Assembly: GCA_033026295.1 (NCBI GenBank)
Contig: CM065179.1
Coordinates: 19,647,275-19,711,274 of the forward strand
Length of the DNA: 64,000 nt
Direction: 5' to 3'
Source: Channa striata
Taxonomy: Eukaryota > Chordata > Actinopteri > Anabantiformes > Channidae
In this document: in pieces, positions 1 through 12,038 of the stretch
How positions within the stretch are numbered: position 1 is the stretch's first letter
Layout of the letters: each line of letters starts with the position of its first letter
Made by a program: the position numbers and the translations under genes
Notes under the pieces: model-generated
Database searches by the model: none
Seen by the model: the letters and a program-made list of their open reading frames with translations, nothing else
What the model was told of the DNA's origin: nothing

Positions 1-533
1 CACTTGCCACCAGCCTAAAGATATTATTAATGTGCAATAAAAGGGGGAGAAGGATCACGGGGAGACAGTATAAGGAAACAGAACAATACAGAGCAAACTC
101 AGATCAAATAGAAAGGCTGCTGTCTTTGATAACTATTTCATGTGAGGCAGACTACCCATCATCTACACGAGGGTTACAATAATGACTGGCCCAGGAGAAG
201 ACACTGGCTCAGTAATGATGCAAAGGGCGTGGCGGTCAGTTTCTAGAATCTTTATCTGGAGCAGATGAGAAAGATTGTGGTAACACTTGGTAGGTATGTC
301 ATCATAATCAACCATTTCATCTCATTATCCCATCTCTCCTCACCGCTCTGTTGCCTCGTCTGTGTCGCTGCCAGTGCTCAGGTAGGTACAACCAACTTAC
401 CACACTCGTGTTGTGTTGCATGCAGTGTGTGAAGCATGTTGCACTGGAATGGAAACCACTTTAGATCGTGTGTGTAGTACGGCCATGTTGCTGCATCGCC
501 TGACTGCCAGTGTGTACTTTCTCTTGTTCTCAG
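1..533 (+). other. dab1: Intron of dab1, left edge of window
   Basis: No coding exon is visible here. The stretch ends in a splice acceptor (CAG at 531-533) that opens the first recognisable dab1 exon. The upstream exons, which would encode the PTB domain and the phosphotyrosine region, must lie left of the window. Confidence 0.6.
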
Positions 534-3500
534 AATATCAACCAATTAGAGATTTTTGGAGACATGTCCACACCTCCTGACATCACCTCTCCATCAGTGA
601 GTAGCTGTGGTACATACACAGTCTCGTTTATATAAAATCCTAACAGCATTTCTACTGAGCTGTCTCCCCTTGTGGTTTTTCCTCTACCCTGACCTCCAAT
701 CACAACCCACACAGACCCCCGCCTCTCCAGCCAACACCCTCGACCCCTCGCAGGGCCTGCAGCCTCCCACGGAACTGTTTGCTCCTTTCAATCCTGCGTC
801 TGTGCCCTCAGGTAGGACCTTGTTCATTTTCTGCTTAAATACACCACCGCTGCAAGCGAAGGAGAAACAAACGCAAAGGGGGAGAGAGAGTCGAGAAAGG
901 AGATGAAGGGGAGCCAGAGAGTCAGAAGATTTCCGAGGAAGAGGGGAGAGGGGAAGAGAAGTGGATGTGGTGGTGGTGGGGTGGTTGAAAAAAGCAGAAA
1001 GTGACAGAACACAATTGAAATTTAGATGAGAGCAGGCGGATAAGCGCACGTTGGTTGTGTGTTGAATATGAAAAGCCTCATTAGCTAGCTGCCTCGGATG
1101 CTGCTGATTTACCTGTGGCTGCAGAGGCGACTGTGGTGGTCAGCGGAAAATAATACAACAAACCTGAGATGATCTGCCGGTGAGGCCTCTTTGTTATGCA
1201 TGAGGCATGTGTGATTTAGATGCTGGTGTACATTTCCTATTTTTCCTAGTAGTCCTCCTTTAGTCCCCCCTTCACCCCTGTTTTTCTCCTCGCCTGCTCC
1301 CTCCCCGTAAATGTCAGTGTCTGAGCATGGCCGAGGTTAAATGTCAACTTTCTCTGCTGTAGGCAACAACTGGAGACCAGAAACAGGAGACTAGCGAGTG
1401 TGTAATAGAATAAGCTTTCACTGATGAGTTTGAGTGATTTTAATGAGTGTGTGTTAAGCTCCTGCCTTTTCATAATGACTCTGCCTCATTCTGGAGGTAA
1501 TTATTATAGTTCGCCATGACCATTTACAGGCACCGCATTAGCTGCAGGCAGAAGTAGGGCAGCACTCCCCGGTGATGCATGGGTTATTATCTGCGTGTGT
1601 TTGTGTGTCGAAATACGGCAGAGGTGAGCATATGCACTGTTGGTATTTTAATCACTGCCTCTTCTGTCTTCAGCTCTTACTTTTTGCATTACCAATAAAT
1701 GATTCAGATTCTGACCTTTACTGTTTTTCGTATCATCTCTTGCTGTTCACCATTAGGTTACGTGACAATGGGAGCAGTACCTCCAGGGCACTGGTCCCAG
1801 CAGGCATTCGCTGCCCAGACACCACTGGCCTTCGGGGTCCAGTCACCTCTAGGTCCGGTGGCCCAGGTGCTGCCAGGCGGCCAACCTCTCATCTGGGGCC
1901 AGGCCAACATTTTCCCTGCCACCCAGCAGCAGTGGGCAGCCATGGCAGCTGGAGCCTTTCCCCCCACAGCCTACCTCCCTGCCCAGCCCGTGGGCACCCT
2001 GCCCGCTGCAATGTTCCAGACTCTCACCCCCGTCACGACTGTGACTCCAGCCGGTGAGAGCCATTCAGGTGCTGCAGCCGGCGCTTCAGCTCCCTCCCCC
2101 TCGGCTTCGTCGAGTCCGCAGCAAGGGGAGAGGGGGAAGAAGATGGGCAAGGAAATGTTTAAGGTGAGGGGCTGGGACCAGAATCTACTTAACTGTGGTC
2201 ACAAACCAGGTGAATCTTGATTACTTACTTGGTTAGTTCTTTACCCATTTTTTTCCAAATATTACAACAGATGGGTGACAGGAAATTGGGGAACATTGCA
2301 GATATTTGGTATTTCTTTTGTCTCATTTCCTTTCTACTCTCAAAGATCAGGGTGATGTTACAACTGAAATGTACAGGTCAAACTACATGAAGTTTGTTTC
2401 ATTAAACAGCTAAGTGGCGATACTATTGATGAAAACTGAGACAAGTGATAAGACCTGGACAAGTTCAAGATGATACAAAAGGCATTTTCAGACCGTGACT
2501 GGACACTTTGACTTGCTGATACAGTCAAAGCGCCTATATTTGGAAAACGTCGACCTGACTAATGTTTTTTTCCTTCAGGACTTTCAGCTGGCGAAGCCTC
2601 CAGCCATGCCGTCGAAGAAAGCTGATCAGCCCAGCTTAGCAGGAACCTCAGAGGCATTCAGCACTTACTTCAGCCGTGTGGGCACTGCCCAGGACACGGA
2701 CGACTGTGACGACTTTGACATTTCTCAAATGAATCTGACACCAGTCACCTCCACAACACCATCCACCAACTCACGTAAGCGCTGCAACTGTTCAGTCTGT
2801 TATCTGTGTGACAGGACTTTTTACAAAGGTCCGACACTGTGTCACTATGTCTGACTCAGCCTGTCCTCCGTGTAGCACCCACCCCAGCTCCCAGGCAGAG
2901 CTCTCCCTCCAAGTCCTCAGCCTCCCATGTCAGTGACCCCCCCACCGATGCCACAGACCCCCCCACAGATGATTCATTTGGGGAAGCAGAAGGCAGCCCT
3001 AGTCGGAGTGGAGAGGAAGATGCTGTAAGTGTGTGTGTGTGTCTGTGTCTTTAATAACTCACTCTTTATGCTGCTATAACCTACACAGCGTGTGGAGATC
3101 GTCTGATAAATAGCCTTTGCAGCGGTGTTGGCGGCCAGGTAATCACTCTGGCTGATTAGGGGGCCGATGCTGTTGTGTCCCCTGTTGTGTATAAGTGTGT
3201 GTTTCTGTTTGCATCTGTGTGAATGTGCATATGAAATGTGTGCCTAAGTGTGAACATGAGCACTAGTGTGTCTCCTTGAATATGTGGCTCAGTGTGTGTG
3301 TGTGTGCATGGCCAACACAGCGTTAAATTAGCTGGTGGAATTGTCAGAGACATCATTAAGCTGTTATTAATACCAGCCAGGTAGTATCCATACATCACTT
3401 ACTTCTATATGGACGGACTCATCTCTGCTCCATATCTTCTTCCTGGGACAATTAATATTTATTTTAGCAGCAATACCTCAATCAGAGAGAGAAAATGAGA

Positions 3501-4032
3501 AAAATAAAGATAAAAGGGAGAAGATGAAGAGGGTTTTTAAGGGAGTGTGGAGAAACTCCCTTTGCCTTTGACTAAAGTCCCTTTAGAACGAGTGACCTTC
3601 CAAGACACAAGACGCTTCTTGTACTTTCCCTGCCATCTTTCTGTCTTTTTCCTCTCATACTTGCCTCTTCCTTCTCTGTTACTCTCCACTCTCCAGCCGT
3701 GAAACATTAGTTTTATGCCTCCAATCCAGCTATTATTGAAAAAAAATAGAGAACTTTCACACGGCTGAAAATGTCACCAGGCCTGAATAACACACAGAAG
3801 CTTTACCCAAGCCAGAGAAATGCGGATTGGTGGTGGCACTGAGTGAGTGAGGCGAAAAGGTTACAAAGAAAGACGGACAGGGACAGACGACAGCAGAAAC
3901 GCAGACTCCCACTCTCTGTGGTGCAACACGGAAAAACCAGAAGCCCCTTTTTTTGGTGGGGGTGTGATAGCAGCAAATCAGTAGAACGAACTGCACAGAG
4001 GCTTTCATAATAGAGCAGTGTAAATGAGTGCT

Positions 4033-4080
<48 letters not shown>

Positions 4081-4442
4081 AGATTTAAGTGAGTTTTTGC
4101 AAATGTGCTTCTGAGAGGAGACAGGCTGTGTGGGCTGTGATTTCTCACTCCAACTGTCCTTAAATCTCCTTCAGAATATTGACGCCTTTTCTCTTTGCTG
4201 CCTGTTTATGTCTTCTCTTGTAGTTTTTACAGATCTTGCAGTCCTTTCAAATGTATTATTCTCTACTTTCCTCTCCCCCTTTATTTCCTTCACTTACTCT
4301 CCATCGACCTTTCTCTCCACCTTTTTTCTCCCTTCCCACGTCCTCTTCGTCCCTTCTTTAGGCGTGTGGTTCTGGGTCGCCCTGCCCCAGTGAGACGGCA
4401 GAGCCCAGCCTAGACCAGGCCAGTCCGGAGGCTGGGAGCTAG
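534..4442 (+). CDS. dab1: Disabled-1 (Reelin pathway adaptor), C-terminal part, six coding exons
   Basis: DAB1 is a cytoplasmic adaptor that binds the tails of the Reelin receptors VLDLR and ApoER2 through an N-terminal PTB domain. It is then tyrosine-phosphorylated to control neuron positioning. Only the C-terminal 330 or so residues are here. Exons: 534-596 (phase 0; contains FGDMSTPPDITSP), 715-811, 1757-2163, 2579-2774, 2876-3024 and 4362-4442. All junctions are GT/AG and all phases agree. Diagnostic pieces are GYVTMGAV, IFPATQQQW, AQDTDDCDDFDISQMNLTP, TPAPRQSSPSKSSASH and the terminal SPEAGS, against SPQAGS as I recall it for human. The stop at 4440-4442 lies 16 bases before a donor at 4459, so splicing into the 3'UTR exon at 8503 should not trigger nonsense-mediated decay. 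Teleosts can have dab1a and dab1b; I cannot tell which this is. Confidence 0.93.
3025..4361 (+). other. dab1: dab1 intron with a microsatellite
   Basis: This 1.3 kb intron separates the exon ending SGEEDA from the last regular coding exon. It holds a (GT)n tract at 4036-4077 and a pyrimidine-rich stretch before the acceptor at 4360-4361. I see no gene in it. Confidence 0.7.
4036..4077. repeat. (GT)n microsatellite
   Basis: About 21 uninterrupted GT units lie in a dab1 intron. Confidence 0.95.
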
Positions 4443-6621
4443 ATAGCAGCAGGGCAGGGTAGGTATCAGTACCTCTCCACCAGCTCCTCCTCCTTCACCT
4501 CCCTGCTCTTATCTCCTCTTCTGGTTGACTGTCGTATCTCCCACTTACATCTGTCTGCCTGAATCCTGTGTATCATCTTACCTGTCATGCATCCTCAAAG
4601 AAAGGCATGCATTTGCTTGGCTGTTTGAGTGGTGGTGTGTGTGTGTGCGTGTGTGTGGTGTGGTTTGTGTTGCGTGTGCATGTATGAGGATTTGCTTATG
4701 TCTCTTGTAGTTTTACCCGGAGTGTGAAGTGGCATTGTGCATATGTAACGTGCAACGATTTCATTACACGTGATCACTTTGGCCATAGTGCGCTGTGCCC
4801 TCATTGTGTCCTGTCTTAGTGACATGTGCCTAAATTATACCCAGTTCCCTAAATAGCACACATCTCACCAAGAAAGTCAATAGCGTGTGACAACCAATCA
4901 GAAACTGTGCACTTCAGTGAACAGGACGTCTTCTGGGATTTGCCAGTGTAGTGCACAATATTCTGATCTTAATATAAACAGGGTGTGTGCCGTCTTTTTA
5001 TGCATTATGTATGTTTTTGCATGTTTTTTTGTGCCGTAGTGTAACTCCTAATGTGAATTGTTGCAGAAGGATCAAAGTTGCAATGTTACAATATTCTTGC
5101 TTTCACACTTTCTGCATGTCGTGCTACAAGAAAACTTTACACACAAAGGCTGGAAATTTCTTGTTCAAGACATGTTGACATTGACTTTGCCTACTCAAGG
5201 AGACAGAGGGACAGACACACACACACAAGAGCAGAGCCATTTTGATCCCTGCCTCTCTAACTGGTGTCCTCACCCACACAATTCCCTACTGTGGCTCCTT
5301 AATGATAGCTGCTGGCACTCACACAGGGAAAAATGTAATGGTTTTGTTTTCATCAGCTAATACTGGGGTGCCAAGATTAATGACTGCCCCACCATAATTG
5401 GCATTAATTAAAACCCAAGAAGCCTTCCCCACTCCAGGAGAGGAGGAGGGGTGACTGAGCAGCCTCTCTCCTCTGTTGGCCGGTGTCCTCATACTCAGAC
5501 TGTCTGAAAGCTGCAGGGCAGCAGGTGGATGCAGGTCTTAAGTGGGAGGATGAATTGTAGAGTAGTGAATGGTGAATCTGGCTGGAAACTGACTGTGTTA
5601 TGGCCAGAAGCGCTGAGTTTTTCCTGCGTAGTAGGTGGACTGCTTTGGTCCTGGTCCAATGACACTGCTCCCATATGGTGTTTACTTGCTCAATCTCATC
5701 GACTTTAAACATCTTCCCAAACACCCACGCACACACCTGTGCAATAGGTCCAGTTATTCCCCTGTCAAGCACACCTGTGATCGATATAGTCGCCACCTGT
5801 GCTCAAATTGGAGCCAAGTGTGTGTTTGTGTGCGTTTGTGTGTGTGTGGTTGCTGCTGGCCTCGACCGCCTGTCTCCCGCTCCCACTGCGTGGCTACGAC
5901 AGACATGTGTTCGGGCTAGTGGGAGCGTAAGTGTTTTTTCTGGGGTGATCTCATCATGTCCAGTGAACGCTCCCGAGTCCCAGCCGTGAAATGGCCTGCT
6001 TCCACGGTTCACTGAGCAATCTCACATTGCTCCCACTGCCCAAGGCCTACCGCTCACACGCACCCGCACACATAAATGTCCACGCATGTACCAGGCAGAT
6101 ACTTGGGCCTTCAGGCTGGGGCTGTGCCAGCACATCACTCATGCCTCCACCCAACTCCTCTCAGTCCCGCTGGATTTGGTGGAGCTGAAGCAGTCCCAGT
6201 TGGCAGCGCCGGTTAGATGATGCAGGGTGACACTCCCGGGCTGTGGGTCTGATGCAGGGGCTGAGCAGTGTGCGCTTGCTGTCACTGCTTGTCTCAGCCT
6301 CTTTGTCACCTCTCCCAGAGCTGCTGGCAGCTACTTTCTGCTGACTGTCTGGCCTTGGCCAGGCCGACAGTTATAGTTCTGTGTCCCAAAGCATCCATCC
6401 TATCCTTAACTCCACTCATCTGTTTGGACGTGTGTGTGTGTGCAAATTGGGTAACGCTTTTTTTCTAGACTCAGCTCTGTACCTTGAGAAAGCTGCTGAG
6501 TTTTGAACAGTCCACAAACTATTTCCACAGTTTTCAAATTTTCAACATTTTATTGTTTTGCCCACTATATATGATACAGTTGCAATAAATGCCCTTTTTT
6601 CCACATTTGTTTTTACTTGTT

Positions 6622-6835
6622 CCACATTTTATATTTAGCAGATGCTTTTGTCCAAAGTGACTTACAGCGTAATTGGGTACACACACACATATTTACACGA
6701 TGGCAATGGCTGCCACACAGGGTGCTCATCTGGCCCACCAGGAGCAACTGATTGTTCAGTGTCTTGCCCAAGGACACTTCGACATGCAGCAAGAAGGGAA
6801 CAGGGGTCAAACCGCTTCTTAACCCACATCGAGGA
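6622..6835. repeat. Interspersed fish repeat, family not named
   Basis: The segment has two motifs that I recognise as recurring in many fish genomes: TTTAGCAGATGCTTTTGTCC followed by AAAGTGACTTACAG, and later CTTGCCCAAGGACACTTCGACATG (split here as TCTTGCCCAAGGACA then CTTCGACATG). I cannot assign a family without a repeat library. Confidence 0.55.
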
Positions 6836-7529
6836 ACTAGAGTGATAAAACCTTTATGCTCAGTTGGTATTTGTCTGCGTATTTGCCTTTGAGTTTCACC
6901 TCATGGCACCCTGCCTGTTGGACACTGTCTTAAATGTAAATGAAAAGAGAATGCAATATATGCAAATTATGTAAAACTTTTTTTTTTTGGTAACTAGGAA
7001 AAAAATTGAAAATATAATTAGACAGATATTTGCTTGTTATGAATTAGTTTATAAAAATGACAACTTAAGAATAATGTTTCTCAAATGTACGTAATTTTCA
7101 CCATCTACAGTAAATATTATCACTATCATTCTGTACTGGATCACAATGATCTTTAGGGCCTTTAGTGGCCACTGCAATAAGAACATGATTCTGTTGGTGA
7201 AGTCTCTAAAGACCATTGTCTACAAACCTTTGAACACCCTTTGCTGCTTTAATTGCAAGTTAAAACTCTATCATGCAAATTTCCCTTTTCCAACAGCACA
7301 AGGCCAAACCGCATTCTGTTCATATTTCACAGCAAGGCTCAGTAGAACATTCCAGGTGCCTGCAGTCACAGGAAGATTCATGTACCTGCAGCCCAAACAT
7401 TTGCTGCGTTATGGAACAGCTGAGGAGCCTTAAACTACTGAGCTGCTAAATAGCCATATAAAATTATCCCATATATATAAAAATAGCATTAAAACCTTAA
7501 GCAGTTGGTCTCCATTTTCCAAAAACTGA

Positions 7530-7665
7530 GATTTTTGTTGTCCCAACTTTTTAATATATCATATACCTAGTATCTGAATAAAAAAATAGGCTTATTTGCA
7601 AATCTTTGCATTGTTTGTTCACATTTTACACAGTGTCCAAACTTTTTTGGAAACATCACCAGCTG
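7530..7665. repeat. Possible Tc1/mariner-like non-autonomous transposon end
   Basis: TGTCCAAACTTTTTTGGAAA near 7634-7653, and a related TTGTCCCAACTTTTT near 7538, resemble terminal sequences of fish Tc1/mariner-type elements. The boundaries are uncertain and no transposase is visible. Confidence 0.35.
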
Positions 7666-8234
7666 CAGAAATAGCAGCAGATGTTTCTCTCTGTTTGCTA
7701 TTGTTTCATCACATCACAGGAACAGATACTGCATCCTTGTGGAGGGGCTGCTGGTAGATCCTGAACTCTAAACACACTGCACCAAGTGAGAGAAGTCTTC
7801 CACAATACAATGGCCCTGTCAGTAGCCTCCAATCAAGTTGTCTTCATGGCGGACTGAGTGTCTGGCTGTAATTATGTGTGCAATAATAACGGGCCCATTG
7901 TGAGCGAGTGCAGCGGGCTGGAGGCTCTGACTGACTGTTGTCTTCTAGCTCAGTTATAGAGAAACGCGGCCACGGTGACTCATAACTGGTCTTCCACGGC
8001 CCTCGCTTATCCATCTGATTCACAGTGGTTCTGGCCGAAGCCCGGAGTGGAAAGAGAACGTGCAGGTGCAGCTACATCAGATGGGATGCCAATGTCTCCC
8101 TGTCTCCGACACGCAGACACGCAGACACGATGACTCCCCCGCACACATGAAAGGTTGTGAGAGTGAGGGGTGAATTTTTCGGTGAGAGGACGTTTCTTTC
8201 AATGACTGGACAGTTTCTGTAGTGCAGTGTGTTA

Positions 8235-8248
8235 CTGCCACCTGGTGG
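8235..8248 (-). promoter_or_regulatory. CTCF-like motif
   Basis: CTGCCACCTGGTGG is the reverse complement of CCACCAGGTGGCAG and matches the CTCF core CCASYAGRKGGC at every position. It lies in the last dab1 intron, close to the dab1/fyb2 boundary. Binding is inferred from the motif only. Confidence 0.5.
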
Positions 8249-9363
8249 CCGTGTTGGCCCTAGGAGTTCTTGGTGCCAGCCCTCTGCAGATCTGGATCTG
8301 GGCTTGTCAGGGCTTGCAGGTCGGTGATGCTCAGTGCAGTCGGTTGAGAGGATGAATCAAACTCAGATCCTCCCTTCTAATTGTGCAACGTCTAATGAAC
8401 TGCAGAGGCCACACATTACACCGACTGCCAGAGTATAATATCAGCAAAGTGTTCACAGTTTTTGAATGGCTGATGTTCTTTTTTTTTTTTTTTCATGCAC
8501 AGAAGGGGAAGGACCCTCTCTACGCCAAGATCAACAAGGGGAAGAAATAGCGACAGACAGGAAGACAGACCTGACCAGCATTGAGAGAACAGGAGGAGAA
8601 CCCTTGTGTGTGTGCGCGCGTGCGTGAGTGTGTGCACGTGAGTGTGTGTGTGTGTGTCTGGCATGTTGCCCTGCCCAGCCAAGCCCTTCTTCTTCTCCTC
8701 TGGCTAACAACCTCCCAGGAGGAGCCTCCACACTCTCTCTGTCCTCCTCCTCCTCCTCACCCTTTACTCCTGCTGCTCCTCCTCTCTGCAGTCTCGTCTC
8801 CTCCTGAGAGGAGAGAGCCCTCTGGGTCATTCACTCCAGGCAGGAGAGATATCAATCACTGAGACGGATCCAGTTCTCCCTCCACTGCGCTGTCTTCTCC
8901 TCCCCTCCTCCTCTCCCTGTGGTAACTCACACCCAGCCTTACAGACATAACCTGCTCCCCGCCTCTCTCCCTCCTTCCCTCACCTCTATCCTCTCTGTCC
9001 CACACTCCCTCCCTCTGCCTCCTGTGTCCGGCCAGAGACTGTGCTGCCAAGGAGGGACTGAATCATGCAGTGCCTCCCTGTCGCCGACACCCACCAACAT
9101 ATGCGCACGTTCATTGGGATTAGAGTGATCATCTTTTATTTTAATGGACAGAATCTGCATCTGTAACAAGGAGAGATCCCACGGGAGGAGGTAGACTCTA
9201 CCGGGGATGGTCCGTTACTGGGATCAATGCCTCTGATTGGTTGGTTTGTTCGGCCGTTTCCCCTCATTCTTGTGAGTGTCTGCTGGATCACTATGCAGAA
9301 ACAAGACTCTCTAGGAGCTACTCACACACTTATCACACACATGCTCAGCACACAGCAGTCAGC

Positions 9364-9365
<2 letters not shown>

Positions 9366-9399
<34 letters not shown>
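9366..9399. repeat. (CA)n microsatellite
   Basis: About 17 CA units lie in the probable dab1 3'UTR. Confidence 0.95.
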
Positions 9400-9402
<3 letters not shown>

Positions 9403-10516
9403 ACTCCAACATACACGCACACAGTAAGTTGCCAAAAGTCTCTCCTCGCAGTCAGACTCAAACAGAGGCCGGAGGACAAGACATACTGAAGAATGGAGCC
9501 AGAGAGGAAAGTGTTGCAAAGTCAAACAGATTCTGTGATCGAACTGTTCATTCTCTATAGCTTTTGTACAATACCGATTAAAAAAAGAAGAAATTGAAAA
9601 ATTCAATTTTTATTTTATAAGTCAATCAAGCCGCTGGGGTCAGCTCTATAGGAGTTATAGAGTCAACATGGCTTTAAGGCATCTGATGGTTGGTTTGCCA
9701 AACTCATTTTGTAAATAACGATAATGACAACAACAACCATTTCGTCCGCTGGACTTCTGAGCCATAAAATAGGAAGCCTTCAGTTATGCAAACTTTTGAC
9801 TTTAACCCAAGCAATACCAACATATGTTTTGTTTGCCTCTTTCTCCCTCTGACATTTTGATCTTGTGCCTGGGTGTTGTAGGTTTTAGCCCCTCTTTCCG
9901 ATCCAGGCTCCAGCTCTAAACCTTGCGCCATTGCCCCCTATGTGTCTCCCATCACTTTTCGTCTTAAGCAAAGCAGGTTCCATGGTTTATGTCTCACTCC
10001 TCTTGTACTGCAAAGCTGTATTTTACGTTGCAGGCAGCAGACATGGTCTCATTCACCGGTGCCCAAAATTCTCCTCCTCTTTGCCCCGTTCCCTTGGACC
10101 AGTCTTTTGGACACTGTCTGCCTCTTGGTCAGGTGCCACAGCTGCTGCTGTCCGAGCGTCTTGTGTATAGACTGCAGCATCCTCTGCTACAACTACATCA
10201 ACTGTGATGCCAATGACTCCCTATTTTATGGCCAGAGTCCCTACGTCACTTGAGAACTCTTTTGGACTATGATGTTGATTATCTTAAACATTTGTCAAAC
10301 AGAAGATGAGCAGAGAAGTTGAGTTAAAAGGGAAACATTGCTGTTTGAGTACATAACATTTCTAGACCTATTTTAACTTTACCTCAGCTAACAGTTTCTT
10401 AATGTAAATTGACACATTATTTTTATCTTTATGAATATGACATTCTACAGTGGGTTTTTAGATGATTCTTTTGTTTCTCTCTTGATTTACGTATTCCACC
10501 ATGTAATACTGTTACA

Positions 10517-10522
10517 AATAAA
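10517..10522 (+). terminator. dab1: Poly(A) signal, probable dab1 3' end
   Basis: AATAAA is followed by a GT-rich downstream element (TGTGTCTATTTGTGGG and then a GTGTGGGTGGGTGTG stretch). Another AATAAA lies at about 11693, so a longer UTR is possible. Confidence 0.5.
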
Positions 10523-10545
10523 CACATCCCAAATGACTAATGTGT

Positions 10546-11739
10546 CTATTTGTGGGTCCTGGTTGGAATATGGGTTTGTGTGGGTGGGTGTGAACGCAAG
10601 TGAGCCTAATGGTGTGTGCCTGTCAGAGGTGACCCCCAGTGTGTCTTTTGTTAGAGCAAAGCAAGTGTCACAGTATTTTGTTGTAATTTAACACAGCTTT
10701 AATGGCCTGTCACATTTTGCTGCTGTAGCAGTCCCTAATGCAAGCTGTCATAAGTTTATTAGCATCCAGCTACGTAACACAGCCTTCAGCCGTGTGCCCA
10801 TGGAAAAAAAGCGACCCATTAGAAGTTCAACACGCTTTTTCAATTGCAAGCTACAGTGCTGCTAAGTTTTAAAGTGTCGGTTCACTGATGTTATTGAGGA
10901 ACCTTTTCTCCGTTGGCCGTAGTATCTGACATGACATGACTGAACGAAAGCACTGAATACCACACAGGTGGGATGTGGCTTTAAGTGTAAAAGTGCCCAG
11001 GGAATCCTCACATCTCACTTTCTCTGGGAATATTTCCTCTATGGAATCTGTCACCTCTGAAGCCTGTGGATCAAGGAAAGCTTGCACAATATTTTTAGAA
11101 AAATGAAGTGAAATTATATAAATTTGACCTGCAGTTGCATTTTTGGATTTTTTGCCTCTCAAAGTCTCTGCAGATACAATTTCAGTTGCAATATGGACAA
11201 TTGCAATAGCAATAATGCAGACTGCAGCCAAGAGGGACACGTTTAGGCTGTAATGTCCCAGCTGAGACGATCCTCCCTTTGCAGAGACCCTTGGATGTCC
11301 GTGTGGGACTCGGTGCTGGCAGCCAGTCTGCCACAGCTGACCGTGTATCCAGGAAACAGTGTGTGTAGGTCCGTGAGTGACGCGCAGCCTGACACACCTG
11401 ACGCGGCAGGTGTGTGTTGCGTTGGGCAGGACACTTCCGTCAAATCTTATGAAGTCTGATGAAGGCCTGTACTGGAGCATGCTCTGTATTTCTGGCATAT
11501 TATAAATGCCTATTGAAATACTTTTGTAATCTGTAACAAACCTGGAATGTAGCTCAGCCTCTTGCGTTTCCTTTTCCTCTGTGTTTACCTTGATGATTGA
11601 ATTTTAAGATGCATTAGACCAACGTATCTAATAATTATGTATGACTTAGATTCCAAGTCGCGGCACATATCCACGGATGTCCAGGGCTGTTGAATAAAAA
11701 TGACAAGTTATGGTTTTCATGAATCCAAGTTCAGCCCGA
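10546..11739. other. Intergenic gap between dab1 and fyb2
   Basis: No recognised exon lies here. A 209-codon minus-strand ORF (10869-11498) has one hydrophobic stretch but matches no family I know. In human, C8A and C8B sit between the orthologous genes; no trace of them is seen here. Confidence 0.5.
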
Positions 11740-12038
11740 CAGTTTCGTGGAGTGAGTCACGCCGGCCGGGCCACATTCCTGAGGGACGGAACAAAACGCG
11801 CAGCCGGAGTCAGACCCGTTTGACGAGACTGGCCGTTGTCGGAGGTGAGAGGAGGTTTTCAGAGCTCATTCCTCCGCAGAAACCACCTGCCTCGGTCCGA
11901 GTCGGAACAGGTCGATGAAAGTGGCCCAGAACGTTTTTATCGATGGTAGATTTTCCTTCATATTCAGAATGACAGAGTGAAGATCCTGGCCGGAGTTGAC
12001 TCACTTTAATAGGATTTCGGTGGATATTTCAGCGGACA
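11740..12038 (+). promoter_or_regulatory. fyb2: Probable fyb2 promoter and 5'UTR
   Basis: The stretch just before the start codon is richer in G+C and CpG than its surroundings. It carries two AP-1 type sites, TGAGTCA at 11753-11759 and TGACTCA at 11997-12003. No TATA box is evident. The transcription start is not determined. Confidence 0.4.

Larger units (their letters stand above)
4459..8502 (+). other. dab1: dab1 3'UTR intron
   Basis: The intron runs from a donor GTAGGT at 4459 to a strong acceptor at 8501-8502, which is preceded by a long T run. It contains fish interspersed repeats (about 6620-6830 and 7530-7665) and a CTCF-like motif at 8235-8248. No coding exon was recognised; ORFs up to about 130 codons look random. 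Confidence 0.65.
8503..10545 (+). other. dab1: dab1 last exon (3'UTR, with a possible alternative C-terminal coding start)
   Basis: The exon begins after a poly-T tract and CACAG acceptor. If the exon at 4362-4458 is used, everything here is 3'UTR. If that exon is skipped, the first 48 bases (8503-8550) are in frame and encode KGKDPLYAKINKGKK plus a stop. The UTR contains (GT)n/(CA)n tracts, for example at 9366-9399. A poly(A) signal AATAAA at 10517-10522 is followed within about 20 to 60 bases by GT-rich sequence, so I place the 3' end near 10540. This end is inferred from signals, not transcript data. Confidence 0.6.

Noticed and set aside
5404..5796. 130-codon minus-strand ORF in the dab1 3'UTR intron
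   Set aside because: Low-complexity, no family resemblance, no splice or start support.
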